Source of the DNA: Corynebacterium atrinae
GTDB lineage: Bacteria; Actinomycetota; Actinomycetes; Mycobacteriales; Mycobacteriaceae
NCBI RefSeq assembly: GCF_030408455.1
Contig: NZ_CP046977.1
Location: forward strand, 682,001-746,000
Direction of reading: 5' to 3'
Length of the DNA stretch: 64,000 nt
This document shows, in pieces, positions 1 through 9,611 of the stretch. The notes under the pieces were generated by a model. That model worked only from the letters and a program-made list of their open reading frames with translations, ran no database searches and was not told the origin of the DNA. The first letter of the stretch is position 1. Each line of letters starts with the position of its first letter. A program made the position numbers and the translations under genes.

Positions 1-8
1 CAAAACTC

Positions 9-269
9 CTAAGCGCTGAGTTCTTCCAGCTTGCGGCGCACTGCCGAGGCCTCGGGGTTGGTGGCGTGGGTGCCGTCGGAGTATTTGACGGTGGGGACGA
101 CGCGGTTGCCGTTGTTGACCGATTCGACCCAGGCGGCGGCATCGGTGTCGGCGTCGACGTCGATAAGCTCGTAGGGGGTTTCCGTCCGGTTAAGGCGGCT
201 GATGAGGTTTCGGCAGTAGGGGCACCAGTCGGTGGCGTAGATGGTGACGTGCGCGGGGTTGGCGGTCAT
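9..269 (-). CDS. mrx1: Mycoredoxin 1 (glutaredoxin-like)
   Basis: An 86-residue thioredoxin-fold protein with the redox motif WCPYC, cysteines at residues 16 and 19, and the cis-proline segment RVVPT near residue 58. Mycoredoxins use mycothiol to reduce mixed disulfides, for example on arsenate reductases and peroxidases, in the cytoplasm. The ATG at 269 is chosen because it overlaps the folA stop as ATGA; a much longer upstream reading frame only shadows folA. Size and position beside thyA-folA match the C. glutamicum mycoredoxin. A generic NrdH/glutaredoxin role is the alternative. Confidence 0.9.
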   Translation of the reverse strand: MTANPAHVTIYATDWCPYCRNLISRLNRTETPYELIDVDADTDAAAWVESVNNGNRVVPTVKYSDGTHATNPEASAVRRKLEELSA

Positions 270-802
270 GCGGCTTCCTTTCGTTGGTAACGCAAGAAAC
301 GGTACCGCAAGGGGAGATCGCTGCGGTGACCGTCGAGGGTAAGCCGGCCTTTGTCGGAGATCAGCCAGTCGGTGTCGGAAACTAACCCGAAGCTGGCGGG
401 GATGTCGGGGGCGAAAACGGCGCGGTCGCCGAGAGCATCTCCCAGGTGGGCACCTATGAGGGTGATTTCGAGGACGTCGACGTCGTCGATGGTCGCGGCG
501 TAGACTTGTCCGCCGCCCATGACCCAGGATTCTTGGTCGGGATAGGTCAGGGAAGAAATGACGTGCCCGCCGGCTGACCACTGACCGGGTTCCCTGGAGC
601 AGAGGATGTAGTTGTCGCGGCCCGGCAAGGGGCGAAAGGCTGGCGGCAGGCTCAGCCACGTGTGGCGGCCCATGATGACGGGATGGCCGGTGGTGACCTC
701 GCGGAAGTGGGCTAAGTCTTCGGGCAGGTGCCAGGGCATGGACTGGCCGTCGCCTATGATCCCGTCGAGGGATTGCGCCCAGATGGCCCCGAGAAGTGAC
801 AT
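266..802 (-). CDS. folA: Dihydrofolate reductase
   Basis: A 178-residue protein reducing dihydrofolate to tetrahydrofolate with NADPH. The N-terminus has the DHFR signature MPWHLPED, with the substrate-binding acid at E28, followed by the NADPH-binding segment VIMGRHTW and, later, WVMGGGQVY. Its start codon overlaps the thyA stop by one base (TAATG), so thyA, folA and mrx1 are translationally coupled. ThyA makes the dihydrofolate that FolA recycles. Length is normal for the family. Confidence 0.97.
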   Translation of the reverse strand: MSLLGAIWAQSLDGIIGDGQSMPWHLPEDLAHFREVTTGHPVIMGRHTWLSLPPAFRPLPGRDNYILCSREPGQWSAGGHVISSLTYPDQESWVMGGGQVYAATIDDVDVLEITLIGAHLGDALGDRAVFAPDIPASFGLVSDTDWLISDKGRLTLDGHRSDLPLRYRFLRYQRKEAA

Positions 803-1611
803 TAAACGGACACCTTGGCTTTGATGGTCGGGTGCGGGTCGTAGCCTTCGACGACGATGTCATCGAAGGTGTAATCAAACAGCGAGGGGGCTTTCCGCAG
901 CTTTAGCTGCGGGTAGGGGCGCGCATCGCGGGAGAGTTGCTCGCGGACCTGGGCCAGGTGGTCGTCGTAAATGTGGCAGTCGCCGCCGGTCCAGATGAGC
1001 TCGCCTACCTTGAGGCCGGCCTGCTGCGCGAACATGTGCGTGAGCAGGGCATAAGAGGCGATGTTGAAGGGAACGCCGAGGAACATGTCTGCGGAGCGCT
1101 GGTAAACCTGCATGGACAGAGTGCCGTCGACGACGTAAAGCTGGAAGAGCAGATGGCAGGGGAGAAGTGCCATCTTGTCTAGTTCGCTGACGTTCCACGC
1201 GGAGACGATGTTGCGGCGCGAATCGGGATCTGACTGGAGCAACTCCAAAGCCCCGGCGATCTGGTCGATGTGGGTGCCGTTGGGAGTCGGCCAGGAGCGC
1301 CACTGCACGCCATACACCGGGCCCAGCTCGCCGTCCTCGGAGGCCCATTCGTTCCAAATCCGGATGCTGTTGTCCTGCAGCCAGCTGATGTTGGATTCCC
1401 CGCGCAGGAACCACAGCAGTTCGCCAACGACGGAGTGCAGGTGCACCTTCTTAGTGGTGAGCAGGGGAAAGGACTCGGCGAGGTTGTAGCGTAGTTGCCT
1501 GCCGAACACACTGAGGGTGCCCGTGCCGGTGCGATCACCTTTCTGGGCACCCTGGTCCAAGATTTCCTGGAGGAGATCTTCGTAGGGCGTGTCAATGGCG
1601 GAGTCGGTCAT
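802..1611 (-). CDS. thyA: Thymidylate synthase
   Basis: Converts dUMP and methylene-THF to dTMP and dihydrofolate. The 269-residue protein carries the GDRTGTGT phosphate/substrate loop, the nucleophile in LPCHL (C152), and the family segment around [13 protein letters not shown]. The ATG at 1611 is preferred over one at 1623 because GGTGGAG lies six bases before it. It is the first gene of the thyA-folA-mrx1 operon. Confidence 0.97.
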   Translation of the reverse strand: MTDSAIDTPYEDLLQEILDQGAQKGDRTGTGTLSVFGRQLRYNLAESFPLLTTKKVHLHSVVGELLWFLRGESNISWLQDNSIRIWNEWASEDGELGPVYGVQWRSWPTPNGTHIDQIAGALELLQSDPDSRRNIVSAWNVSELDKMALLPCHLLFQLYVVDGTLSMQVYQRSADMFLGVPFNIASYALLTHMFAQQAGLKVGELIWTGGDCHIYDDHLAQVREQLSRDARPYPQLKLRKAPSLFDYTFDDIVVEGYDPHPTIKAKVSV

Positions 1612-1643
1612 GCGCTCCACCATACCGCTGGGATGAACAGGGA

Positions 1644-2402
1644 CTAGTAGCGGCCGTTTTCAGCCAGGAAGTCCGCGGCAATGCCTAAGATTTCCTCCGC
1701 CATCTCCGGGCGGCAGATGAGCACGTCCGGGAGGAAGGTGTCCTTGTGGTTGTAGGTCAACTCCGAGCCGTCGAGGCGGGAGCAGTGCAGGCCAGCAGCC
1801 TTGGCCACACCCACCGGAGCAGCCGAATCCCACTCGTACTGGCCGCCGGCGTGGACGTAGGCGTCGTAATCACCGAGCAAGACGTGCATGGCCTTGGCAC
1901 CGGCGGAGCCGATCGCCGCCGTCTGGAAGCCCAGCTTCTCTGCGATGTGCAGGGCGACTTTCGGGGGTCGGTTGTGGGAGATGGCGATCTTCTTGGCGTA
2001 GGGGCCTCCGACCGCGCGGGCCTCATCGGAGTGGAAGACCACGCCGAGGTCGGGCAGGCCGACGGCGGCGTGGGTGGGGATGCCGTTTTCCACGAGGGCG
2101 ATGTGCACGGCCCAATCGGAGCGGCCGGTGGCGAATTCTTTGGTGCCGTCGAGCGGATCGATAATCCAGACGCGTTCCTTATCCAGGCGTTCAGGGTTAT
2201 CGGCCGCTTCCTCGGAGAGGAAGCCGTCGTCGGGGCGGTGCTGCTCTAGGACGCGGGCAATCCAGTTCTGGGCGAGGTCATCGCCTGCATCACCGAGGTT
2301 GCGGCCGCGCAGCGCGCCGACGTTGCGGACTCCCTTGAGGATCTCACCCGTGCCTTGTGCGAGGAGGCGGGTGAGGCGGGCGTCGTCAAGCTGAGCTGTC
2401 AT
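1644..2402 (-). CDS. cysQ: 3'(2'),5'-bisphosphate nucleotidase, inositol-monophosphatase family
   Basis: A 252-residue Mg-dependent phosphatase with the family metal motifs SEE (63-65), DPLDGT (82-87) and a C-terminal WDSAAP. CysQ hydrolyses 3'-phosphoadenosine 5'-phosphate formed in sulfate assimilation; some actinobacterial members also cleave inositol or fructose bisphosphates. The start at 2402 (MTAQ) is chosen because the family homology begins just after it; an in-frame extension of 51 residues reads into the divergent helicase gene. It is divergent from lhr with only 34 bp between start codons. Confidence 0.9.
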   Translation of the reverse strand: MTAQLDDARLTRLLAQGTGEILKGVRNVGALRGRNLGDAGDDLAQNWIARVLEQHRPDDGFLSEEAADNPERLDKERVWIIDPLDGTKEFATGRSDWAVHIALVENGIPTHAAVGLPDLGVVFHSDEARAVGGPYAKKIAISHNRPPKVALHIAEKLGFQTAAIGSAGAKAMHVLLGDYDAYVHAGGQYEWDSAAPVGVAKAAGLHCSRLDGSELTYNHKDTFLPDVLICRPEMAEEILGIAADFLAENGRY

Positions 2403-2436
2403 GCAACCGACATTACCGCGCGGGTTAAAGTTGGGC

Positions 2437-5400
2437 ATGGCCAAGGACATCCTCCAGCGTTTCCGCCCCCAAGTGGCCACCTGGTTCACGGAGGTATTCG
2501 CTGCGCCCACCCCGGTGCAGGAGCGAGCATGGCAAGCCATCGCCGATGGCGACAATGCCCTGGTAGTGGCCCCAACTGGCTCAGGAAAGACGCTGGCGGC
2601 TTTTCTGTGGGCGCTAAATTCCCTAGTCGAAAGGCCCGGCCAAACAGCCCTCCCGGTGGCTGATCCGAAGGCCAGTCACGATGGTGTACGCGTGCTCTAC
2701 ATCTCACCGTTGAAGGCGCTGGGAGTGGATGTAGAGAACAATTTGCGCGCTCCGCTAACGGGAATCAGCCGCGTTGCTGATCGCCTCGGACTTGATCTGC
2801 CGGACATCTCCGTTGGTGTGCGTTCCGGTGATACCCCGGCGGCGGAGCGGGCGAGGCAGGTGCGCAAGCCGCCGGACATTCTCATCACTACGCCCGAATC
2901 GGCGTACCTCATGCTCACCTCCAAAGCAGCGGGCATCTTGAAGACGGTGGACACGGTCATCATCGATGAGATCCACGCGTTGGCGGGCACCAAGCGGGGC
3001 GTCCACCTCTCATTGACCTTGGAGCGCCTGGCCCGGCTGACGGGTGGGTTCCAGCGCATTGGGCTATCGGCCACCGTCCGGCCCCTGGAGACTGTCGCCA
3101 ACTTCCTCGGCGGGGACCGGCCCGTGGAGATCATCGCTCCGCCAGCGGACAAGGAGTGGGAGCTCAACGTCCACGTCGGTGTCGAGGACATGTCGGACCT
3201 GCCGGTGCCCGAGATTGCATCGACGATCGGTGAGGCCACCATCGATGATCCGCTGGGGCTCAGCGGCGAGCCGGTGATCGGGCAGCAGCGTTCCATCTGG
3301 CCCTTCATCGAGCAGGACGTTTACGACGAGGTGATGGCGCACCGCTCCACGCTGGTCTTTGTCAACTCCCGTCGCTCCGCCGAGCGCCTGACCAGTCGGC
3401 TCAATGAGATCTACGCCGAGATCCACGATCCAGACTCGCTCTCCCCGGAGCTGCGGCGCCCGCCCGCTCAGATCATGGTTCCCTCGCTCCAGGCGGGGAA
3501 AGCGCCTCCGGTGATCGCCCGGGCCCACCACGGTTCGGTGTCCAAGGACGAGCGGGCCACCACGGAGCGCCTGCTCAAAGAGGGGGCGCTCAAAGCCGTG
3601 GTGTCCACCAGCTCCCTCGAGTTGGGCATCGACATGGGTGCGGTGGAGTTGGTCATTCAAGTGGAGTCACCGCCGAGTGTCGCCTCTGGCTTGCAGCGGG
3701 TGGGCCGCGCCGGGCACTCCGTCGGCGAGGTCAGCCACGGCTCTTTCTACCCCAAGCACCGTTCGGACCTGCTGCAATCGGCCGTCACGGTGCAGCGGAT
3801 GCGCGCGGGCCTCATCGAGGAACTCCACGTGCCGAACTCTCCTTTGGACGTGCTGGCCCAGCAAACCATCGCGGCGGTCTCGGTTAGTGATTGGGATGTG
3901 GAGGAGTGGTACGCCATGGTGCGGCGGTCCTGGCCGTACCGCGACCTCTCTCGGGATGTGTTTGACGCGGTCATCGACCTGGTGAGCGGCGTCTACCCTT
4001 CGACGGACTTCGCGGAGCTGCGCCCCAAGGTCCATTTCGATCGCATCACCGGCCAGCTGCAGGCGCGCCCCGGGGCCCAGCGAGTCGCGGTGACCTCCGG
4101 TGGCACCATCCCTGATCGTGGCATGTTCGGCGTGTTCCTCCTCGGTGGGGAGGGTGCCCCGCGCCGGGTTGGGGAGCTGGATGAGGAGATGGTCTACGAG
4201 TCCCGGGTGGGCGACGTGTTCACCCTGGGGGCGTCGAGCTGGCGCATCGAGGACATCACCCGCGATCAGGTCCTGGTCAGCCCCGCGCCGGGTCACACCG
4301 GTCGGCTGCCTTTCTGGACGGGTGATGCCGCGGGCCGCCCCTTCGAATTAGGGGTGGCCCTGGGCCGGTTCCGCCGCGAGGTCCACACCGATCCTACGAT
4401 CGCCGAGACTCGAGATCTCGACGTTCATGCCCGCAGCAACCTCCTCGCCTTCCTCGAAGAGCAACACGAGGCCACGGGCATTATCCCGGATGAGAAAACG
4501 CTGGTCTTGGAGCGGTTCAAGGATGAGTTGGGGGATTGGCGGGTCGTGCTGCACACCCCCTTCGGCCGCCCCGTCAATGCGGCGTGGGCGCTGGCTGTTG
4601 GCTCGCGCTTCGACATGGATGTTCAGGCCGTCGCCGGCGACGACGGCATTGTCCTGCGCCTGCCGGAGGGGGAGACCGAACCAGACGCGTCGATCTTTCT
4701 TATCGACGCCGAGGACATTGGCGACATCGTCTCCGATCAGGTGGGCAATTCGGCCCTGTTCGCCTCCCGTTTCCGGGAGTGCGCCGCCCGGGCGCTCCTC
4801 CTGCCGCGCCGCAATCCTGGCAAGCGGGCGCCGTTGTGGCAGCAGCGGCAGCGCGCCTCCCAGCTTCTCGACGTCGCCCGGAAATACCCCAGCTTCCCCA
4901 TCATCTTGGAGACGGTCCGCGAGTGCCTCCAGGATGTCTATGACCTGCCCGCCTTGACGCAGGTGTGTGCCGATCTGGGGAGCCGGCGCATCCGCATTGC
5001 GGAGGTGACCACGGAGCAACCCAGTCCCTTCGCTTCATCGTTGCTGTTCAACTACACCGGCGCGTTTATGTACGAGGGAGATAGCCCCCTCGCCGAAAAG
5101 CGCGCTGCCGCCCTGGCGTTGGATCCGGGGTTGCTGGCTAAGTTGCTCGGCACGGTGGAGCTTCGTGAGTTGCTAGACCCGGAGATCATCGCCGAGGTGC
5201 ATGCCCAGTTGCAGCGCACCGCGGCTGATCGGCGGGCGCGCAGCCCCGAAGAGTTCTATGACATCCTCCGCCTGCTCGGCCCCATCCCCGTCGAGACCGT
5301 GCCGGAAAAGATCACGTTCTCCTGGCCCGCGCCGCTCGACGATCGCGCCATGGAGGTCCGGATTGGGGGAGTGCCGCATGTCGCGCAGTCCCTCGACGCG

Positions 5401-7014
5401 CCGCTGCTTCGCGACGCCCTCGGGGTCCCCGTCCCTCCGGGCGTCGCCGCCCAGCAGGGCACCATCCTCGACGCGCTCGATCAGCTGGTCTCCCGCTGGG
5501 CCCGCACGCGCGGCCCGTTCGTCCTGCGGGATCTGGCTGAGGCCTTCGGCCTGGGGGCCAGCGCCGCCCACTCCGCCCTGCAGGCGTTGCTTGCCGACGG
5601 CCGCGTCATCGACGGTCGCTTCCGACAGGGCATCGACGAGCAGGAGTACTGCTCGGCGGACGTGCTGACGATCTTGCGGCGGCGTTCGCTCGCCGCCGCC
5701 CGCGCGGCTACCCAACCCGTATCGCAGACTGCCTTTGCACGCTTCTTGGCGGACTGGCAGCAGGTCGCTCCCGTGGGTAAACGTCCAGCCTTGCGAGGCG
5801 CCGATGGGGTGTACGCGGTCATCGAGCGGCTCGCCGGCGTTCGACTGCCCGCGAGCGCCTGGGAATCCTTAGTACTGCCGGGACGCGTGGGCGACTACCA
5901 GCCCAGCATGCTCGATGAGCTGACCGCGAATGGCGAGGTGGTCATCCAGGGGGCCGGTACCGCGGCCGCCCGGGACCCGTGGATTATGCTGCTGCCAACG
6001 GACATTGCGCCAGAAATCGTCGCCGACATCGAGCCGGAGGGCCTGACGTTCATCCAGGAACAGGTCATGGAGATCCTGCGCCGCGGCGGTGGTTTCCTCT
6101 TCAGTGGCCTGGCGGCGGAACTGACCGACCTAGTGACGGCGGAGCAATTGCGCGAAGCCCTGTGGGGACTGGTGGATGCCGGACTGGTGAGCCCGGATGG
6201 CTTTGGCCCCCTGCGGGCGCGGTTGGCGTCGACGGGAGGAACCACGGCTCATCGCGCCCGTCGTCGCCCCAACCGCACGCGTCGTCGACTGGGACCGCCC
6301 CTGGACATGGCTGGGCGGTGGGCGCTGAGCACCCGGGCGGATCACAATGCGACGACCCGCTCGGTGGCGCTGGGGGAGACGTGGCTGGACCGCTACGGGG
6401 TGGTCACGCGCGGCAGCATCGTCGCCGAAGATGTCCTGGGCGGGTTCGCGTTGGCCTACAAAGTGCTCAGCAGTTTTGAGGAGTCCGGCAAGGCGATGCG
6501 CGGCTATCTCGTCGAAGGACTGGGGGCGTCGCAGTTCTCCACCCCGGCGGTCATCGACCGGCTGCGTGGTTGCGATGATTCCACCGACATCGAAGGGTGG
6601 CCGTCGGGAACCACTGACCCCGATGTGTATGTCCTCGCCGCCGCAGATCCCGCCAACCCCTATGGTGCAGCGCTGCCGTGGCCGGAGACCGGACCGAGCC
6701 GGGCGGCGGGCGCGATGGTCGTCATCGCCGACGGCGTGCTGCTGGCCCACCTCACCCGGGGTGGGCGGACCCTCACCGTCTTCGACGAGCAGCACATCGG
6801 CATCATCGTCCACGCCCTGGCGCAGGCGACGGCTCAGCCATTGACGGTGGAAAAGCTCAATGGTGAACCGGTGTTCAGTTCGCCAATGCTGGAGGCATTG
6901 CGGGAGGCGGGGGCGTCGATAGGCCCGAAGGGGGCACGCATCGGGGGACGCAGTGCGGCCCCTCGCACCCCTGTTAGGGGGAGGACCATGACCCAAGCCC
7001 TGGACGATCTTTAA
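2437..7014 (+). CDS. lhr: ATP-dependent helicase Lhr (long form)
   Basis: A 1,525-residue superfamily 2 helicase. The N-terminus has Walker A APTGSGKT (45-52), DEIH near residue 175, motif III SAT, and motif VI in QRVGRAGHS, followed by a winged-helix region and the long C-terminal Lhr extension seen in actinobacterial full-length Lhr. The family translocates 3'-5' on single-stranded DNA, prefers RNA:DNA hybrids and is linked to repair of mitomycin-type lesions. The ATG at 2437 (MAKDILQRF) fits family starts better than the ATG at 2401. Confidence 0.95.
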   Translation: MAKDILQRFRPQVATWFTEVFAAPTPVQERAWQAIADGDNALVVAPTGSGKTLAAFLWALNSLVERPGQTALPVADPKASHDGVRVLYISPLKALGVDVENNLRAPLTGISRVADRLGLDLPDISVGVRSGDTPAAERARQVRKPPDILITTPESAYLMLTSKAAGILKTVDTVIIDEIHALAGTKRGVHLSLTLERLARLTGGFQRIGLSATVRPLETVANFLGGDRPVEIIAPPADKEWELNVHVGVEDMSDLPVPEIASTIGEATIDDPLGLSGEPVIGQQRSIWPFIEQDVYDEVMAHRSTLVFVNSRRSAERLTSRLNEIYAEIHDPDSLSPELRRPPAQIMVPSLQAGKAPPVIARAHHGSVSKDERATTERLLKEGALKAVVSTSSLELGIDMGAVELVIQVESPPSVASGLQRVGRAGHSVGEVSHGSFYPKHRSDLLQSAVTVQRMRAGLIEELHVPNSPLDVLAQQTIAAVSVSDWDVEEWYAMVRRSWPYRDLSRDVFDAVIDLVSGVYPSTDFAELRPKVHFDRITGQLQARPGAQRVAVTSGGTIPDRGMFGVFLLGGEGAPRRVGELDEEMVYESRVGDVFTLGASSWRIEDITRDQVLVSPAPGHTGRLPFWTGDAAGRPFELGVALGRFRREVHTDPTIAETRDLDVHARSNLLAFLEEQHEATGIIPDEKTLVLERFKDELGDWRVVLHTPFGRPVNAAWALAVGSRFDMDVQAVAGDDGIVLRLPEGETEPDASIFLIDAEDIGDIVSDQVGNSALFASRFRECAARALLLPRRNPGKRAPLWQQRQRASQLLDVARKYPSFPIILETVRECLQDVYDLPALTQVCADLGSRRIRIAEVTTEQPSPFASSLLFNYTGAFMYEGDSPLAEKRAAALALDPGLLAKLLGTVELRELLDPEIIAEVHAQLQRTAADRRARSPEEFYDILRLLGPIPVETVPEKITFSWPAPLDDRAMEVRIGGVPHVAQSLDAPLLRDALGVPVPPGVAAQQGTILDALDQLVSRWARTRGPFVLRDLAEAFGLGASAAHSALQALLADGRVIDGRFRQGIDEQEYCSADVLTILRRRSLAAARAATQPVSQTAFARFLADWQQVAPVGKRPALRGADGVYAVIERLAGVRLPASAWESLVLPGRVGDYQPSMLDELTANGEVVIQGAGTAAARDPWIMLLPTDIAPEIVADIEPEGLTFIQEQVMEILRRGGGFLFSGLAAELTDLVTAEQLREALWGLVDAGLVSPDGFGPLRARLASTGGTTAHRARRRPNRTRRRLGPPLDMAGRWALSTRADHNATTRSVALGETWLDRYGVVTRGSIVAEDVLGGFALAYKVLSSFEESGKAMRGYLVEGLGASQFSTPAVIDRLRGCDDSTDIEGWPSGTTDPDVYVLAAADPANPYGAALPWPETGPSRAAGAMVVIADGVLLAHLTRGGRTLTVFDEQHIGIIVHALAQATAQPLTVEKLNGEPVFSSPMLEALREAGASIGPKGARIGGRSAAPRTPVRGRTMTQALDDL

Positions 7015-7170
7015 TTCCCACCATGATGGGCACGGCTGCTCGGTGGTGGTGGCAAAGGTATGGGCATAATCGGCACCGGCACGGGGCGCGAGGCACACCC
7101 ACAGCCGTCGCACTGGGATACACAATCGGGGGGTTGGTGGCGGCGGGAAACGCGCCCCGTGCAGCGGGAG

Positions 7171-7183
7171 TAGATTAAGGCCC
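7171..7183 (+). promoter_or_regulatory. -10 element for leaderless nei2
   Basis: TAGATT at 7171-7176 lies exactly seven bases before the GTG start of nei2 and no Shine-Dalgarno is visible. This is the spacing expected if transcription starts at the start codon. Confidence 0.55.
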
Positions 7184-7984
7184 GTGCCCGAAGGTGATTC
7201 CGTCCTCCAATTGTCCCAGCGCCTGCAATTCATGGCCGGCCGGGAGGTGGTGGCGTGTTCGCTGCGCGTGCCTTCGGTGGCGCTCGTAGATTTCAGCGGG
7301 GAAACGGTCGACCGGGTGTGGCCCTACGGCAAGCACCTGTTCATGCAGTTCGGCGAGCGGATCTTGCACACGCACCTGAAAATGGAGGGGACTTGGGCAA
7401 TTCACCTCTCGGGAGACCGCTGGCGTAAACCGGGGCACACGGCGCGGGTTGTGCTCCAGCTAGCCGGTACCCCGCACCCCCGTCCGATCGAGATCGTGGG
7501 TCACTCACTGGGCCTAGTCGAGGTGTTTCGCACCGTCGACTATCACGAACGGATGGGCTACCTCGGGCCGGACATCCTGGCGGACGACTGGGACCGCGAG
7601 GAGGCGTGCCGCAGGGTGAGGGGGCGGGCGTCGAGAAGCATTGGGACAGCTTTGCTGGACCAGCACAACTTGGCCGGAGTGGGCAACGAGTATCGCGCCG
7701 AGGCGTGTTTCCTGTGCGGGATTCATCCCGCCACCCCGGTCAGCCAGGTGGACGTGGGGAAGGTGCTCGACGTGACGCGGCGGATCATGTGGGCCAACCG
7801 CACCTCACCCGTGCGGGTGACCACCGGGATCAAACGCGCAGGTGAGACCTCCTACGTGTTTGGCCGCAACGGCAAGCCCTGCCGTCGCTGCGGCACGCCG
7901 ATCGAAAAGGCGATGCTGGGCAATGGCCGCGAAGAGCTGGAACGGGTTATTTGGTGGTGTCCTCGCTGCCAACCGGCGGAGTAG
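7184..7984 (+). CDS. nei2: Endonuclease VIII-type DNA glycosylase/AP lyase
   Basis: A 266-residue Fpg/Nei-family glycosylase that excises oxidised bases. The mature N-terminus PEGDS supplies the catalytic proline (P2) and glutamate (E3) and is typical of Nei rather than Fpg. The C-terminal zinc finger has two CxxC pairs (C233/C236 and C259/C262). The start is GTG. Its 3' end overlaps the convergent DedA gene by 38 bp. Nei2 is the usual actinobacterial name for this clade. Confidence 0.92.
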   Translation: MPEGDSVLQLSQRLQFMAGREVVACSLRVPSVALVDFSGETVDRVWPYGKHLFMQFGERILHTHLKMEGTWAIHLSGDRWRKPGHTARVVLQLAGTPHPRPIEIVGHSLGLVEVFRTVDYHERMGYLGPDILADDWDREEACRRVRGRASRSIGTALLDQHNLAGVGNEYRAEACFLCGIHPATPVSQVDVGKVLDVTRRIMWANRTSPVRVTTGIKRAGETSYVFGRNGKPCRRCGTPIEKAMLGNGREELERVIWWCPRCQPAE

Positions 7985-8600
7985 CCCGCTTGTGCACGCG
8001 ATCCCGGCGGATGAGATAGATGAGAGCCCCGGCCAGAGCGAGGGCCACGAGGGCGTAGATGACCGTGGCGTACTTGCCGATGTAGACCTCCACGAGCTGA
8101 TAACGCTCACCGAGCAGCACGCCGAGCCAGATGAGAAAGGCATTCCAGATCGCCGACCCGGTGGCTGTGAGCGCGCCGAAAGTGAGCAGACTCATGCGGT
8201 CGATACCCGCCGGAATGGAGATGAGCGAGCGGATACCGGGAATGAGTCGCCCGAAGAAGATGGACACCTTGCCGTAGCGATCGAAAAACGCCAGCGACCT
8301 ATCCACGTCCGACGGGTCCACCAGCCACAGGCGACCGGCGATCCGGCGCAGGCGATCCGCACCGACCGCCGCCCCCAACCAATAAAGTAGATACGCGCCA
8401 AGCACGGAGCCCAGCGTGGCGAAGAGGAATGCTGCGTAGACGTTGAGTGTTCCCTGTGTCGACGTGAAGCCAGCGAGCGGCAACACCACCTCGGAGGGGA
8501 TCGGCGGGAAGACGCTTTCCAACAGGATGGCGATACCCACGCCCGGGGCGCCGAGCGACTCCATGAGGGAGACCACCCAATCGACGATCGAATTCAGCAT
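7947..8600 (-). CDS. DedA-family membrane protein
   Basis: A 217-residue polytopic protein with the DedA/SNARE-associated features ESVFPPIPSE near residues 28-37, FFGRLIPGIR around residue 115, and several hydrophobic segments. DedA proteins are proposed lipid carrier flippases or proton-dependent transporters in the cytoplasmic membrane. TAGTCT lies six bases before the ATG, so the transcript may be leaderless. The 3' end overlaps nei2. The substrate is unknown. Confidence 0.88.
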   Translation of the reverse strand: MLNSIVDWVVSLMESLGAPGVGIAILLESVFPPIPSEVVLPLAGFTSTQGTLNVYAAFLFATLGSVLGAYLLYWLGAAVGADRLRRIAGRLWLVDPSDVDRSLAFFDRYGKVSIFFGRLIPGIRSLISIPAGIDRMSLLTFGALTATGSAIWNAFLIWLGVLLGERYQLVEVYIGKYATVIYALVALALAGALIYLIRRDRVHKRATPPVGSEDTTK

Positions 8601-8637
8601 GTCGGAAGACTACCCCGAGTGGGTCGCTGGGGAGCTG

Positions 8638-9162
8638 CTATTCCAATTCGCGCAACCGGTCGGTTGCCTGCTCGAGCCGCAGCTTTCGCTCCTTTTCCTC
8701 GATCTTCTTCAAGTCCTCGTAGGCTTTCTCATCCGCATCCGAGAATCCGCTGAGCAGGCGGGGGATAACCATGACGCCGGCCATCACGGGCCACACCACC
8801 CAGGCCATGGAGACGTTGAAGACAAACATGAGGATGAAAAACGACGCCAGGGTCACGGAGAAAATCGCCCCATCGAGCATCTCGACGCGCTTGCCCTTCT
8901 CCTTGATGGTGGCTAGCTCCTGCAGCTCGCTGTCCGGTATGGCAGGAACCGCCGTGGTGCGCGTCGGTGTCAACGCCTCTTCGATCCCGCCCGGCAAGTC
9001 CGCGAATAAGGGCAGCAAATCAGCATTGATGCGGGCAGTGCTCGCGACCGCCGTGCGCTCATCGAACTCCTGGTACTCCAAGCGACCCTCGGCGTAATGC
9101 GACGCGAGCGCTTGCAGCGCGTTGATGCGATCGTTGTCTGACAGCCGCAGGTTCTCGTCCAT
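8638..9162 (-). CDS. DUF1707 membrane protein
   Basis: A 174-residue protein. Residues 4-60 match the DUF1707 module (LRLSDNDR...L..HYAEGRL....FDER), a domain found fused to membrane regions in actinobacteria. Two hydrophobic segments span about residues 97-134, and the last 35 residues are charged with coiled-coil character. No catalytic motif is seen. It is divergent from the yccF-like gene with a 35-bp shared promoter gap. Function is unknown. Confidence 0.8.
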   Translation of the reverse strand: MDENLRLSDNDRINALQALASHYAEGRLEYQEFDERTAVASTARINADLLPLFADLPGGIEEALTPTRTTAVPAIPDSELQELATIKEKGKRVEMLDGAIFSVTLASFFILMFVFNVSMAWVVWPVMAGVMVIPRLLSGFSDADEKAYEDLKKIEEKERKLRLEQATDRLRELE

Positions 9163-9197
9163 GCCATTTATCGTAGTGAAGGCGCTAAATTGGGGCT
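9163..9197. promoter_or_regulatory. Divergent leaderless promoter pair
   Basis: On the minus strand TACGAT (9170-9175) sits seven bases before the DUF1707 ATG. On the plus strand TAAATT (9186-9191) sits six bases before the yccF-like ATG. Neither gene has a Shine-Dalgarno sequence, so both transcripts probably begin at their start codons from one 35-bp gap. Confidence 0.5.
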
Positions 9198-9611
9198 ATG
9201 AACCTCCTCCTCAACATCGCCTGGTTTATCTTCGGCGGATTCTTCCTCGCGGCCGGCTACTTCCTCTTCGGCATCCTCGCTTGCTTGCTCGTGGTCACCA
9301 TCCCCGCCGGGGTCGCCTCCTTCCGCATGGCCAACTACGCCCTCGCCCCGTTCGGTCGCACCGTGGTGCAGAAAAAGGGCGGCGGCAGCGGCCTCTCCGC
9401 CATCACCAACGTCATCTGGTTCCTCATCGCGGGCCTGTGGCTGGCCATCGGGCACATCACCACCGCCGCCGCGCAGGCCATCACCATCATCGGCATCCCG
9501 CTGGCCATCGCCAACGTCAAGATGATCCCCGTGACCTGCTTCCCCTTCGGCAAGGAGATCGTCCCCTCGGACCGCATCCCCTTTGGCTACGAACCGATGG
9601 TCAAGCTTTAA
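9198..9611 (+). CDS. YccF-family inner membrane protein (DUF307)
   Basis: A 137-residue hydrophobic protein with two copies of the YccF pattern: N..W...GG near the N-terminus with IPAG and FR, repeated after residue 70 as NVIWFLIAGLWLAIGH with IIGIPLAIANVK. The C-terminus has the FPFGKEIV motif of the family. Function is unknown. It ends by a four-base overlap with the convergent ligase gene. Confidence 0.85.
   Translation: MNLLLNIAWFIFGGFFLAAGYFLFGILACLLVVTIPAGVASFRMANYALAPFGRTVVQKKGGGSGLSAITNVIWFLIAGLWLAIGHITTAAAQAITIIGIPLAIANVKMIPVTCFPFGKEIVPSDRIPFGYEPMVKL

Noticed and set aside
9..878. Long 289-codon version of the mycoredoxin gene
   Set aside because: Only the last 86 codons have homology; the rest overlaps folA in another frame and has arginine/proline-rich shadow composition.
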